Positions 8,800-16,315 of a stretch of 56,236 nucleotides of DNA are shown one piece after another. The position numbers and the translations under genes were made by a program. The stretch comes from Methanomassiliicoccaceae archaeon UBA113 (GTDB taxonomy: Archaea > Thermoplasmatota > Thermoplasmata > Methanomassiliicoccales > Methanomethylophilaceae), in the NCBI GenBank assembly GCA_002506175.1, contig DAXB01000042.1, positions 1-56,236 on the forward strand, written 5' to 3'. Each line of letters begins with the position of its first letter. The first letter of the stretch is position 1. Under the pieces are notes generated by a model. That model searched no databases, had not been told where the DNA came from, and was given only the letters and a program-made list of their open reading frames with translations.

Positions 8800-8948
8800 G
8801 CTATTGTCAATGTGGTGGAGGTATTCATCCCGGGAAAGAACGGCAAATCACTCTTCGCCAAAGACATGGACAAACTGGCAGCCGTATCGTACTGATTGTG
8901 ATTGTCGCTCTGCTTGTTCTTGCGAAGAAGAAGTCTCAAAGCATTTAA
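8800..8948 (+). pseudogene. Possible decayed 3' end of a membrane-anchored protein gene
   Basis: In one frame bases 8800-8895 read like protein (VEVFIPGKNGKSLFAKDMDK). A one-base shift leads into IVLIVIVALLVLAKKKSQSI and a TAA at 8946. A soluble segment followed by a hydrophobic helix and a KKKS tail resembles the C-terminus of surface proteins such as the one at 43614-44267. No start or intact upstream part is visible, and the flanks at 8630-8800 are AT-rich without a gene. A T-tract at about 8978-8990 may end transcription. This is a weak call. Confidence 0.25.
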
Positions 8949-9077
8949 TAACAAACAGCGGTCCTCCGGGGTCGCCTCTTTTTTTCTTTCGTTACGTCTG
9001 ACGAGTAACTTAGCATTAACATAAGATGAAAAGGATTTAGACAGCTTTCACTGCCTAAGAATCAGGTTTATTCGGAT

Positions 9078-9179
9078 TCATCTGAGCAAGAAGATGATTC
9101 CGACAATGACGATGACAGCGAATGCAACGAAAGGCATTGCGTTGACGATCTTGTCCTGGGTTGAGATCTTACCCTGCAT
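9078..9179 (-). CDS. 33-residue single-helix membrane protein
   Basis: A very short gene encoding a charged N-terminus (MQGKISTQDKIVNA) followed by one hydrophobic helix (FVAFAVIVIVGIIFLL) and a final Arg. A TATA box (TTTTATAG on the minus strand, about 9202-9209) lies about 25 bases before the ATG, which fits a leaderless transcript and supports a real gene. No other gene shares the space from 8949 to 9297. It may be a small subunit of a membrane complex, for example of Sec or an ion-translocating enzyme, but I cannot assign it. Confidence 0.6.
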   Translation of the reverse strand: MQGKISTQDKIVNAMPFVAFAVIVIVGIIFLLR

Positions 9180-9297
9180 GATGATGGAATATCATTCGTT
9201 CTATAAAACGTGAATCTCTGTAGCAAATCGGATGGACGTATAATGCATGCTGTGGCGCTGTCAGATAGCCTTTATAGTGTATGTTTACATTTGATAC

Positions 9298-10449
9298 ATG
9301 ATGAAGGAAGAACTGGACCAGGTGCGCGATAAGACTGTTGAGAACATCAGCGCGAAGGTCGACAAGGCGGCTATCAAGCTCGAGGACAGGAACACCAAAG
9401 GCCCCAGGATAAAGAACGGGGAGGGGGCGCTCCTCAAGTTCTTCCCGTACTTCGTGTTGGTATGCGTCATCATTTCAATCGTGGCCTCGGTGATCCCGGG
9501 ATTCACGCTGGATGTGTTCCTACAGAAGATCTGCGTCATATTCCTTTTCGGATTCATCATATTGGGCGGTCATTGCTTCTTCATGATGCCCGCGGGAATA
9601 TTCTCCAAGCCTGCTATGTTCGTCATGGCGCTTGTGATATCGGTGATGATGGGCGTCTACGTCTACTTCATGGATACTAATGTCTTCATCGATGCCATAC
9701 TCTCGGTCCTGGAAGGATTCGGCATAGTCATCCCGGGCGCGGTAGGCGAGATCATAGCGTTCACGATCGGGGTGCTGATGATATATCTGGTACCTATAGC
9801 CGTATGCACGGTGTCATCCGCATATCTGAGGAAGTTCATCCCGAGGATGCTCAACCGCATCCGTCTGGATGCTAAGACAGGCATCAGGGGCCCTCTAGAG
9901 GGGTTCTTCATGATCCCCGGAATCATAGACGTCAAGGATGTCACCATCGACCCGCCGGTCAGCACTCATGTATTCGATTCAGACACATCGCTCAAGCTTG
10001 CGTTCTACAATATACTCATGTGCATGTTCATCTCGTCGTACTTCTTCCTCAGTCCGTTCTTCATAGACATGATGACCTGGCAGGAGATGGTCATACTCAT
10101 GATCGTCCTGGCGATGTTCATCCCGGTGTTCACCATCGTCTGGCAGGAGATCCGTCTCTCCGGAGCGAAGGTCGTATCGGATGCTCCCAGACTGTACGAA
10201 CTTTGGGAGGGTGCCAAGGTCAGGCTGTTCACGGGTTTCGCGGCATTGGGAATGTTCATGGCGATGGTCTTCGTGGCAGCATATTTCGGATACAGCGTAT
10301 GGGACATGATCATGACATATCTGTTCTACCTCATGCCAGTGCTCCTGATATCCGTATATTATGGGATGGTGTTCTCCAACAACTTCTCGCCCAGGGATGT
10401 CAATGAGATCAAGGAAACATTCGAGAGAATGAGGGAAGAGGACCTCTGA
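9298..10449 (+). CDS. Multi-pass membrane protein of unknown function
   Basis: A 383-residue integral membrane protein. A charged N-terminal region of about 45 residues (KEELDQVRDKTVENI) is followed by about nine hydrophobic segments, including YFVLVCVIISIVASVIPGF, a Gly/Met-rich pair around residues 80-125, and three near the C-terminus. The loop between the fifth and sixth helices carries a conserved-looking DVKDVTIDPPVSTH. The C-terminus is cytoplasmic-looking and charged (NEIKETFERMREEDL). A TATA box (TTTATAGTG, about 9270) sits 25-28 bases before the start. It may form a unit with the phosphatase gene ten bases downstream. I do not recognise the family. Confidence 0.8.
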   Translation: MMKEELDQVRDKTVENISAKVDKAAIKLEDRNTKGPRIKNGEGALLKFFPYFVLVCVIISIVASVIPGFTLDVFLQKICVIFLFGFIILGGHCFFMMPAGIFSKPAMFVMALVISVMMGVYVYFMDTNVFIDAILSVLEGFGIVIPGAVGEIIAFTIGVLMIYLVPIAVCTVSSAYLRKFIPRMLNRIRLDAKTGIRGPLEGFFMIPGIIDVKDVTIDPPVSTHVFDSDTSLKLAFYNILMCMFISSYFFLSPFFIDMMTWQEMVILMIVLAMFIPVFTIVWQEIRLSGAKVVSDAPRLYELWEGAKVRLFTGFAALGMFMAMVFVAAYFGYSVWDMIMTYLFYLMPVLLISVYYGMVFSNNFSPRDVNEIKETFERMREEDL

Positions 10450-10459
10450 GGCCGGTGCC

Positions 10460-10933
10460 ATGACAGGAGATACATTGGGCGTCCTGTTCGTCTGCTACGG
10501 AAACATCTGCCGCAGTCCGCTCGGGGAGTTCATATTCAAGGATATGCTGGTCAAGAGCGGTCTGGAAGGCAAGGTGAGGGTCGCATCCTGCGGTACGAAC
10601 GTGGGTTGGGAGGGAGAATCTGTCAGCAGCGGCTCCCGTCAGCAGCTTCTGAAGCACGGGATATCCTGCGAGGGGAAGACCAGTAAGCAGCTCAGGACCG
10701 GCGACTACTACAATTACGATTACATAATCGCCATGGATCGTTTCAACTACGAGGACATCCTTGCGATGTCTCTCGTCCCGGATACATGCACCGTGAAGAT
10801 GATGATGGATTATGCGTGCGGAGGGGATGTGGCCGACCCGTACTACACCCACAACTACGAGAAGGCTTACGAGGATATCGAGCTCGGATGCAGAGGACTC
10901 CTGAAGGAGATCGAGGGAAGGCTGAAGGAATGA
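10460..10933 (+). CDS. Low-molecular-weight protein tyrosine phosphatase family protein
   Basis: A 157-residue phosphatase with the active-site P-loop VCYGNICRSP (C-x5-R-S) near residue 12 and the catalytic aspartate in DVADPYY near residue 124. Length fits the LMW-PTP family, which removes phosphate from tyrosine; arsenate reductases share the fold. It starts ten bases after the membrane-protein stop and overlaps the next start (ATGA), so the three genes look like one operon. The physiological substrate is unknown. Confidence 0.9.
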   Translation: MTGDTLGVLFVCYGNICRSPLGEFIFKDMLVKSGLEGKVRVASCGTNVGWEGESVSSGSRQQLLKHGISCEGKTSKQLRTGDYYNYDYIIAMDRFNYEDILAMSLVPDTCTVKMMMDYACGGDVADPYYTHNYEKAYEDIELGCRGLLKEIEGRLKE

Positions 10934-11481
10934 AGATCCGGATGTTCATCTCCATTCCTGTCACGGATACATCTGCGATAGAACCTCTGGGGAAGGAGCT
11001 GAAGGTCATCTCCAATGTCAGGCCGTCCCCGCTCTCCCAGATGCACATAACCTTGAGATTCATCGGGGACATAGACGATTCCAAGACGAAGAAGGTCGCG
11101 AGATGTGTTGCGGACGCGGCCTCCGGCATACCTCCCTTCGAGATAACGATAGGAGGTGCAGGTTGTTTCCCGAACGTCAAGAGGCCTTCAGTCATATGGG
11201 TCGGAGCAGAACCAGGGGATGTGCTGGCCGATCTTTCGGATAGGATATCTGAGAATTTCAAGTCCGCGAACATAAGGTTCGACGAGAAGCCGTTCAAGAG
11301 CCATATCACCATTGGCAGATGCACAGGCCCTGCAGATGTAGGCGGATTCCTGGACAGGCATAAAGGACAGGCTCTTCAGACGTTCCTATGCGACGGTATC
11401 TGCATCATGAGGTCCGAGCTCGGTCCGTCCGGTGCTAAGCACACAGTGCTCGAGAGGATTCCGCTTCAGCCCGTAGACTGA
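10930..11481 (+). CDS. thpR: RNA 2',3'-cyclic phosphodiesterase (LigT/ThpR)
   Basis: A 183-residue 2H phosphoesterase. The two family motifs are present: MHITLRFIG near residue 39 and SHITIGR near residue 122, each supplying a catalytic His and Thr. The N-terminus MKIRMFISIPV is typical. The enzyme opens 2',3'-cyclic phosphates on RNA ends; archaeal members also seal tRNA halves in vitro. The start overlaps the phosphatase stop by four bases (ATGA), which fixes it and indicates translational coupling. Confidence 0.92.
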   Translation: MKIRMFISIPVTDTSAIEPLGKELKVISNVRPSPLSQMHITLRFIGDIDDSKTKKVARCVADAASGIPPFEITIGGAGCFPNVKRPSVIWVGAEPGDVLADLSDRISENFKSANIRFDEKPFKSHITIGRCTGPADVGGFLDRHKGQALQTFLCDGICIMRSELGPSGAKHTVLERIPLQPVD

Positions 11482-11532
11482 CTGCAGTATGCATCGTTTT
11501 AATCCTATCTCGGCGAGACATGTCCGAGGAAT

Positions 11533-11973
11533 ATGAAACTCAGAAGACTGAAAGGCAACAGGAACGGAGGGATAGAGGGCCTTCCATTGCAGCTCATGAT
11601 CGTGATAATGGTGGCCACCATGGGCACAGCCATAATCATGGGCTGGATGGGGAACATAGATTCCCCGCATTTCATCAAGACGCTGGGCATCGAGGAGAAT
11701 GTAGTGGTCGTCGATGGAGGGGTCATAGGAGACATAAGCATATGTGTGCTGGACGAATCCAACGAACCTCTCGAAGGCGTCTCCGTTATGATAATGAACA
11801 AACAGGTGAGACATCCGTCCTTGGACTTCGTCACGACAGATGCCAACGGGAGGGCGGTTCTGACCGGATGGCAGTTGGAAAGCTATCCGAAGGGCACGAT
11901 AAAGCTGACCGTCACCGGATTCATGTCCGGATACACCGAATGCACGGAGTATGTGGAGGGGATAATCAGATGA
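11533..11973 (+). CDS. Pilin-like membrane-anchored protein with a carboxypeptidase-regulatory-like domain
   Basis: A 146-residue protein beginning with a basic stretch (MKLRRLKGNRNGG), then IEGLPLQLMIVIMVATMGTAI as a hydrophobic helix. This resembles archaeal type IV pilin N-termini, where a charged leader precedes the helix. Residues 55-140 form a small beta-rich domain (DISICVLDESNEPLEGVSV, then TTDANGRAVLTG) typical of a carboxypeptidase-regulatory-like fold on the outer face. It is the first of three overlapping genes for small N-terminally anchored proteins. A role as a minor pilin or pseudopilin is inference. Confidence 0.7.
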   Translation: MKLRRLKGNRNGGIEGLPLQLMIVIMVATMGTAIIMGWMGNIDSPHFIKTLGIEENVVVVDGGVIGDISICVLDESNEPLEGVSVMIMNKQVRHPSLDFVTTDANGRAVLTGWQLESYPKGTIKLTVTGFMSGYTECTEYVEGIIR

Positions 11974-12386
11974 TCGTATCCAGGAAGGGGATCATCAGCC
12001 TCCCCGTCAGGCTGACGGTCTCTCTTCTGATTATCGCGTTGATGGTACCGCCCATATCGGCATTGACGGACAGCATCCAGGACGGCATCGGGGAGCAGGA
12101 GGCGTTTCGTGCCGCTGAGGAGCTCAGGGAGAATATATCGTTCGTGAACTCCAGAGGACCATCCTATGTCATGCACAAAGAGATGTATATTCCTGACAGC
12201 TGTCATCTTGTCTTGGGCGGGGAGCAGAAAAACTCCATCAGGGTCTATGCGGACGATGAATTCGTCGGTATTGTTCTGATGGATGCCGCGGTTTGCGGGG
12301 ATGAGCTGATACTGTACGGCGATGTAATCATCGAATTATCCAACACCGCAGGTGAGGAACAGATGGTGGCTGTGAGGGAGCTGTGA
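11970..12386 (+). CDS. Pilin-like membrane-anchored protein, second of three
   Basis: A 138-residue protein with N-terminus MIVSRKGIISLPVRLTVSLL, a basic leader followed by one hydrophobic helix that ends at ALMVPPISAL. The rest is an exported domain with a helix (EEAFRAAEELRENI) and beta strands (RVYADDEFVGIVLMD). The start overlaps the previous stop (ATGA) and the stop overlaps the next start, so the three are one coupled operon. It resembles the small pilin-like proteins found in clusters in euryarchaea. No recognisable enzyme motif. Confidence 0.65.
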   Translation: MIVSRKGIISLPVRLTVSLLIIALMVPPISALTDSIQDGIGEQEAFRAAEELRENISFVNSRGPSYVMHKEMYIPDSCHLVLGGEQKNSIRVYADDEFVGIVLMDAAVCGDELILYGDVIIELSNTAGEEQMVAVREL

Positions 12387-12754
12387 TGGAATTCGTCGTA
12401 TCCAGAGCAGTCTTGTGCATCGGGGGCGTCATAATGCTTGTCGCCGTGGCCGGAGCGGTCTCGGGCATGTACGATATGGGTGTGGATGACAACGACAGAG
12501 AATTGACGGAAAGGTTCGCCGGAGTGCTGGACTCGTTCGAATCGTCACAGATGGATGTGCTGATCCTGGAAGGTCCCGGATTGCTCCCTGGCGATTGTTA
12601 CGTGTCGGTGCATGACGGATTGGTGGAGCTGTTTCATGGGGAAGCAACACACATCGCAGAAACAAAGTATTCTGGGGAGTTCACAATGGACTGTACCGAG
12701 ACGGTGGAGATCACTCACCGAAGGTCTCCGCGATCTTCCTTACAGTATCCGTGA
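12386..12754 (+). CDS. Pilin-like membrane-anchored protein, third of three
   Basis: A 122-residue protein with an N-terminal helix (FVVSRAVLCIGGVIMLVAVAGA) and a small exported domain (DVLILEGPGLLPGDCYVSV). The ATG at 12386 overlaps the previous stop; a GTG at 12383 is an alternative. The C-terminal 14 residues (ITHRRSPRSSLQYP) lie antisense to the end of sufS, giving a 44-base convergent overlap, and look unlike the rest of the protein. The gene may have lost its original stop. Confidence 0.55.
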   Translation: MEFVVSRAVLCIGGVIMLVAVAGAVSGMYDMGVDDNDRELTERFAGVLDSFESSQMDVLILEGPGLLPGDCYVSVHDGLVELFHGEATHIAETKYSGEFTMDCTETVEITHRRSPRSSLQYP

Positions 12755-13916
12755 AGATGTCGATCTCCTCAGGACTGTTGTAGATGTACGTGGACGCTCT
12801 GGCGCTGCCGTCTATCGCTCTCGATACGTAGAACGGATGCGCGCAGTGCATTCCGGAACGGATCATTATCCCCGCCATGCTGTCGAGCATCATGGCGATG
12901 TCATGCGACACCAGTCCGTCGATATTGAATGAGAACACTCCGCTCCTCTTCTCTGCGACATCGGGGCCTACGATGTGAAGACCTTTCACGTCCTCAAGGT
13001 TCCCGAGGATTCTTCTCATCAGTTCGTTGTCCCATTCTTTCACGTTGTCCATACCAATCTTTGACAGATAGTCGAGAGCGGCTTTCGTTCCGATGATCCC
13101 GGAATAGTTAAGCAGCCCAGCCTCGAACCTATCCGGTATGGGGGCCAGAGTGACGCTGTCGTATGTGGCGAGACCGACAGTCCCACCTCCGAGTGTCAGC
13201 GGTCTTAGGTTCTCGAGAACCTCTTTCTTGCCGTACATGACACCCATTCCGGAGGGGCCGAGCATCTTATGCGACGAGAAGCAATAGATGTCGGCATCGA
13301 TGTCCTTGAGGTTAACCGGCCTGTGCGCCGCGGCCTGTGCACCGTCGATTATGACGGTCGCACCATAATCGTGGGCAATCTCTGTCACCGCTTTAACGGG
13401 CACGGAGCACCCTGTGACGTTGTTCGTATGCTGGACGGAAACGACCTTCACCCTTCTATCCATGCAGGATTTGAAGGATTCGATATCGAACTCCCCTTCC
13501 TTGTTGGATCTGGAGAATCTGCGTTCGATCCCAATGCAGTCCTTGAGGTGCATCCACGGTACATGGTTGGAGTTGTGCTCCGAATCGGTCGTGACAACCA
13601 CATCGCCCTTTTTCAGGCCGAACCCGTAGGCCGCGGTGTTCAGACCTTCCGTGGTGTTCTTCGTGAATATGTAGCATTCGGGATCGTCTGTCCCGAAGAA
13701 CGATGCCATAGTCTCCCTTGCATCATCGACGGCGACGGACACCTTGGTGGCCATGGAATGGACGCTGCGTCCTCCGCATGCCGGGAAGTTTTCGTAATAA
13801 TCGTTCATGGCTTGGATGACCTGGTCCGGCCTGAGCGATTGGCAGGCACTGTCCAGGTAGATGCCGAGATTCTTCCTGATCGTAGGGAAGTCACTGCGGA
13901 CCGATTCCATATCCAT
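12711..13916 (-). CDS. sufS: SufS-type cysteine desulfurase
   Basis: A 401-residue class V aminotransferase fold enzyme that removes sulfur from cysteine for Fe-S or thio-modification. The PLP lysine is in SSHKMLGPSGMG, with VIIDGAQAAAHRP upstream as in SufS. The catalytic cysteine lies in IRSGMHCAHPF (R-x-G-x-x-C), the SufS/CsdA pattern rather than the longer NifS loop. The start (13916) follows a TATA element (CTTATTATCG on the minus strand, about 13940-13950). No sufBC genes are nearby. Cysteine synthase at 28315 could supply its substrate. Confidence 0.93.
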   Translation of the reverse strand: MDMESVRSDFPTIRKNLGIYLDSACQSLRPDQVIQAMNDYYENFPACGGRSVHSMATKVSVAVDDARETMASFFGTDDPECYIFTKNTTEGLNTAAYGFGLKKGDVVVTTDSEHNSNHVPWMHLKDCIGIERRFSRSNKEGEFDIESFKSCMDRRVKVVSVQHTNNVTGCSVPVKAVTEIAHDYGATVIIDGAQAAAHRPVNLKDIDADIYCFSSHKMLGPSGMGVMYGKKEVLENLRPLTLGGGTVGLATYDSVTLAPIPDRFEAGLLNYSGIIGTKAALDYLSKIGMDNVKEWDNELMRRILGNLEDVKGLHIVGPDVAEKRSGVFSFNIDGLVSHDIAMMLDSMAGIMIRSGMHCAHPFYVSRAIDGSARASTYIYNSPEEIDIFTDTVRKIAETFGE

Positions 13917-13998
13917 GCTTTTCGCTATCCGCAGGCCCGATAATAAGCATTCGGTTCTGTACGAATGTCTTATTATGATGCGGGCGTATAGTCGCACC

Positions 13999-14904
13999 AT
14001 GGCATCCCTGAAGACCGAGATAGGAAGCATCGTTCTGGATAAGCCGGGAATGATTGCTTCGGGAATAATGGACGAGACCGGAAAGTCGCTAGTTCGCGTA
14101 CTTGAGTCCGGAGCTGGAGCTGCAGTGACCAAATCCATCGGATTGGAACCGAAACCCGGACATGACAGCCCCTGTTTCATGGAGGTATCCGGAGGATACG
14201 TCAACGCCATGGGCCTTCCGAATCCAGGAATCGATCTGTTCAGGGAGGAGATGGAGATCGCGGTTCCCAAAGGGAAGATAATCGGTTCGATATACGGTGC
14301 AGGTCCCGGGGATTTCTCCGAACTCGCAGCGAAGATGGAGGATTACGGAGCATGCGCAGTGGAGCTCAACCTCTCCTGTCCTCACGCCAAGGGATACGGT
14401 ATGGAGGTAGGAACCGACCCGGAGATGGTCAAGAGCATCGTTTCCGCCGTGAAGTCGTCGGTCTCGATCCCGGTATGGGCAAAGCTCACACCGAATACGC
14501 ACATCCTCACGAGGATAGGGCAGGCTGTCCAGGATGCCGGAGGAGATGCCATCGTAGCCATCAATACGCTCAAGGCGATGGTGATCTCGCCGGAGTTCGC
14601 CAGGCCGATAATGAGCAACAAGTTCTGCGGTCTATCGGGAGAGGCCGTGAAGCCGGTCGGAGTCAGGGCGATCTACGATCTCAGGTCAGCCGTGGACATC
14701 CCGCTCATCGGTGTAGGGGGCATCTCCACATGGAGGGATGCGGCCGAGTACATCATGGCCGGCGCATGCGCGTTCCAGGTCGGAAGCGCGGTCGGGACCA
14801 AGGGCATGGGAGTGTTCTCCCAGATAAACGACGGATTGTCCGCGTTCATGGATGAGTACGGATACGCGAACATCAAGGATATGGTAGGTGCGGCACATGA
14901 GTGA
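13999..14904 (+). CDS. pyrD: Dihydroorotate dehydrogenase, class 1B catalytic subunit
   Basis: A 301-residue FMN enzyme oxidising dihydroorotate to orotate in pyrimidine synthesis. Signatures include MGLPNPGIDLF near the N-terminus, VELNLSCPHAKG with the catalytic cysteine, and GVGGISTWRDAAEYIMAGA for FMN phosphate binding. The next gene encodes the PyrK electron-transfer subunit, as expected for the NAD-dependent 1B type, and its ATG overlaps this gene's end by eight bases. A TATA element (CTTATTATG, about 13969-13977) precedes the ATG at 13999. The longer open frame upstream runs through the sufS promoter and is not used. Confidence 0.95.
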   Translation: MASLKTEIGSIVLDKPGMIASGIMDETGKSLVRVLESGAGAAVTKSIGLEPKPGHDSPCFMEVSGGYVNAMGLPNPGIDLFREEMEIAVPKGKIIGSIYGAGPGDFSELAAKMEDYGACAVELNLSCPHAKGYGMEVGTDPEMVKSIVSAVKSSVSIPVWAKLTPNTHILTRIGQAVQDAGGDAIVAINTLKAMVISPEFARPIMSNKFCGLSGEAVKPVGVRAIYDLRSAVDIPLIGVGGISTWRDAAEYIMAGACAFQVGSAVGTKGMGVFSQINDGLSAFMDEYGYANIKDMVGAAHE

Positions 14905-15661
14905 AGTCGTCACGATAAAATCAATCACAGACGAAGCTTACGACACTAAGACGTTCCGTTTCGATTGGGATGCCGAAGTCAAGCCCGGACAGTTCATCAT
15001 GATCTGGATCCCGGGAGTGGATGAAATCCCGATGTCGGTGTCTGGTATCTCAGATACGGAGAAGAGTGTCACCGTGAAGGCTATCGGAGATGCTACGAAA
15101 AAGATCCATGAGCTGAAGGTCGGAGATAAGCTGTCCATCAGGGGACCGTTCGGTAACGGGTTCGACCTCTCATCGAGGAACATCCTCATAATCGGGGGCG
15201 GAGTAGGTACCGCAGCAATCATGCCTGCTGTCGTACAGACCGGTGCGGACACGATCATCGCGGCACGTTCGGATAGGGACGTCATCATGGATTCCATCGC
15301 CGGGTCCAAAGCATCTAATGTATGGATAGCAACGGATGACGGGAGCAGGGGATTCCATGGAAACGCCGTCCAGCTGATGAAGGAGAAGCTCGCCCTGAAG
15401 AAGTACGACTGCATCATCGCATGTGGTCCCGAGGTCATGCTCTATTTCACATTCAAGGCCTGCCAGGAGCTCGGACAGAAATGCCAGCTTTCCTTGGAGA
15501 GATATATGAAGTGCGGAGCGGGAGTCTGCGGATGCTGCGTCATGGATGACCAGCGCGTATGCAGGGACGGCCCCGTCTTCACGAACGATCAGATTGAGAA
15601 GCTGACCGAGTTCGGAGTCTCCAAGAGGGACGAGTGCGGTCGCATCGTTAAGTTCAGGTGA
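14897..15661 (+). CDS. pyrK: Dihydroorotate dehydrogenase electron-transfer subunit
   Basis: A 254-residue ferredoxin reductase-like protein that passes electrons from PyrD's FMN to NAD through FAD and a [2Fe-2S] cluster. The flavin region has KPGQFIMIWIPG and GPFGNGF, the NAD region has LIIGGGVGTAAIMP, and the C-terminal cluster cysteines are MKCGAGVCGCCVMDDQRVC. The start at 14897 overlaps pyrD, so the subunits are coupled. Confidence 0.94.
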   Translation: MSEVVTIKSITDEAYDTKTFRFDWDAEVKPGQFIMIWIPGVDEIPMSVSGISDTEKSVTVKAIGDATKKIHELKVGDKLSIRGPFGNGFDLSSRNILIIGGGVGTAAIMPAVVQTGADTIIAARSDRDVIMDSIAGSKASNVWIATDDGSRGFHGNAVQLMKEKLALKKYDCIIACGPEVMLYFTFKACQELGQKCQLSLERYMKCGAGVCGCCVMDDQRVCRDGPVFTNDQIEKLTEFGVSKRDECGRIVKFR

Positions 15662-15664
15662 GTC

Positions 15665-16081
15665 ATGCCCCAGGCGGACCACATCACAGTAGTACATGGC
15701 AGCATGTGTCTGGATGTACCCCGTAGTATCTTCAAGGGCAGTGACTGCTGCATAGACTTGGAGGCGGCTGAACCTTTTAAGAGGATAGTCACAAGCAGGT
15801 ACCCGTGGATATCGGATAGTGCGTTCCAGGTGATCCTTAACAAGGCCCAGAAGGAGATGCTTCGCGTCAGGGACGAGGAGACCAACGGCCGCGAGTACAG
15901 CAGGACTCTGGCCAAGAAGGGGAAGACCGATGATGCCATCTTCCATCTGAAGTTGCGTCTGGAATTGAATCCAGATGATGCAAAAGGCTGGTATGAGCTG
16001 GGGGAGTTACTCTTCAAGAAGGGAGACGCTAAGGGCGGGTTCGATGCATTCCGCAAAGGCGACGAACTCATGAAAAAGTAA
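15665..16081 (+). CDS. Small TPR-containing protein
   Basis: A 138-residue protein starting three bases after pyrK. The C-terminal half has a recognisable tetratricopeptide repeat (KTDDAIFHLKLRLELNPDDA, then GWYELGELLFKKGDAKGGF). The N-terminal half (residues 1-65) is a separate domain with HGSMCLDVPR and a helical KAQKEMLRVRDEET that I do not recognise. Linkage to the pyrimidine genes is probably positional. Confidence 0.75.
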   Translation: MPQADHITVVHGSMCLDVPRSIFKGSDCCIDLEAAEPFKRIVTSRYPWISDSAFQVILNKAQKEMLRVRDEETNGREYSRTLAKKGKTDDAIFHLKLRLELNPDDAKGWYELGELLFKKGDAKGGFDAFRKGDELMKK

Positions 16082-16135
16082 GATGCCAAAAACCCCGTTA
16101 GCATTATATATCGATAACCAATCATCCGACCCAGC

Positions 16136-16209
16136 GTCGGGGTAACACAGTGGCTATGTGGCGGACTGCAGATCCGCATACGGGGGTTCAATTCCCTCTC
16201 CCGACCCCA
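16136..16209 (+). tRNA. tRNA-Cys (anticodon GCA)
   Basis: Cloverleaf read by eye: acceptor GTCGGGG/TCCCGAC, D stem ACA/TGT with A14, GG and A21 in place, anticodon stem GCGGA/TCCGC with loop CTGCAGA (anticodon GCA), T stem GGGGG/CCCTC with loop TTCAATT. The discriminator base reads C, followed by an encoded CCA. C73 is unusual, since tRNA-Cys normally has U73. A TATA box (TTATATA, about 16104-16110) lies about 27 bases upstream. Confidence 0.92.
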
Positions 16210-16281
16210 TTGTCTTCTATCATCAATTCTCACCGAGCAGATGTTATGCTCGTTGTACGGTCGATTATGAAATACTATTGT

Positions 16282-16315
16282 TGAATACTGATGCGTCAAG
16301 ACGCATCAGTATTCA
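16282..16315. repeat. 34-base perfect palindrome at the 3' edge of the ATPase cassette
   Basis: TGAATACTGATGCGTC, then AA, then the exact complement GACGCATCAGTATTCA: two 16-base arms around a two-base centre. It overlaps the last codons and the TGA of the ATPase gene at 16306. A near copy sits at 17593-17626 just upstream of the same gene. Confidence 0.9.
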
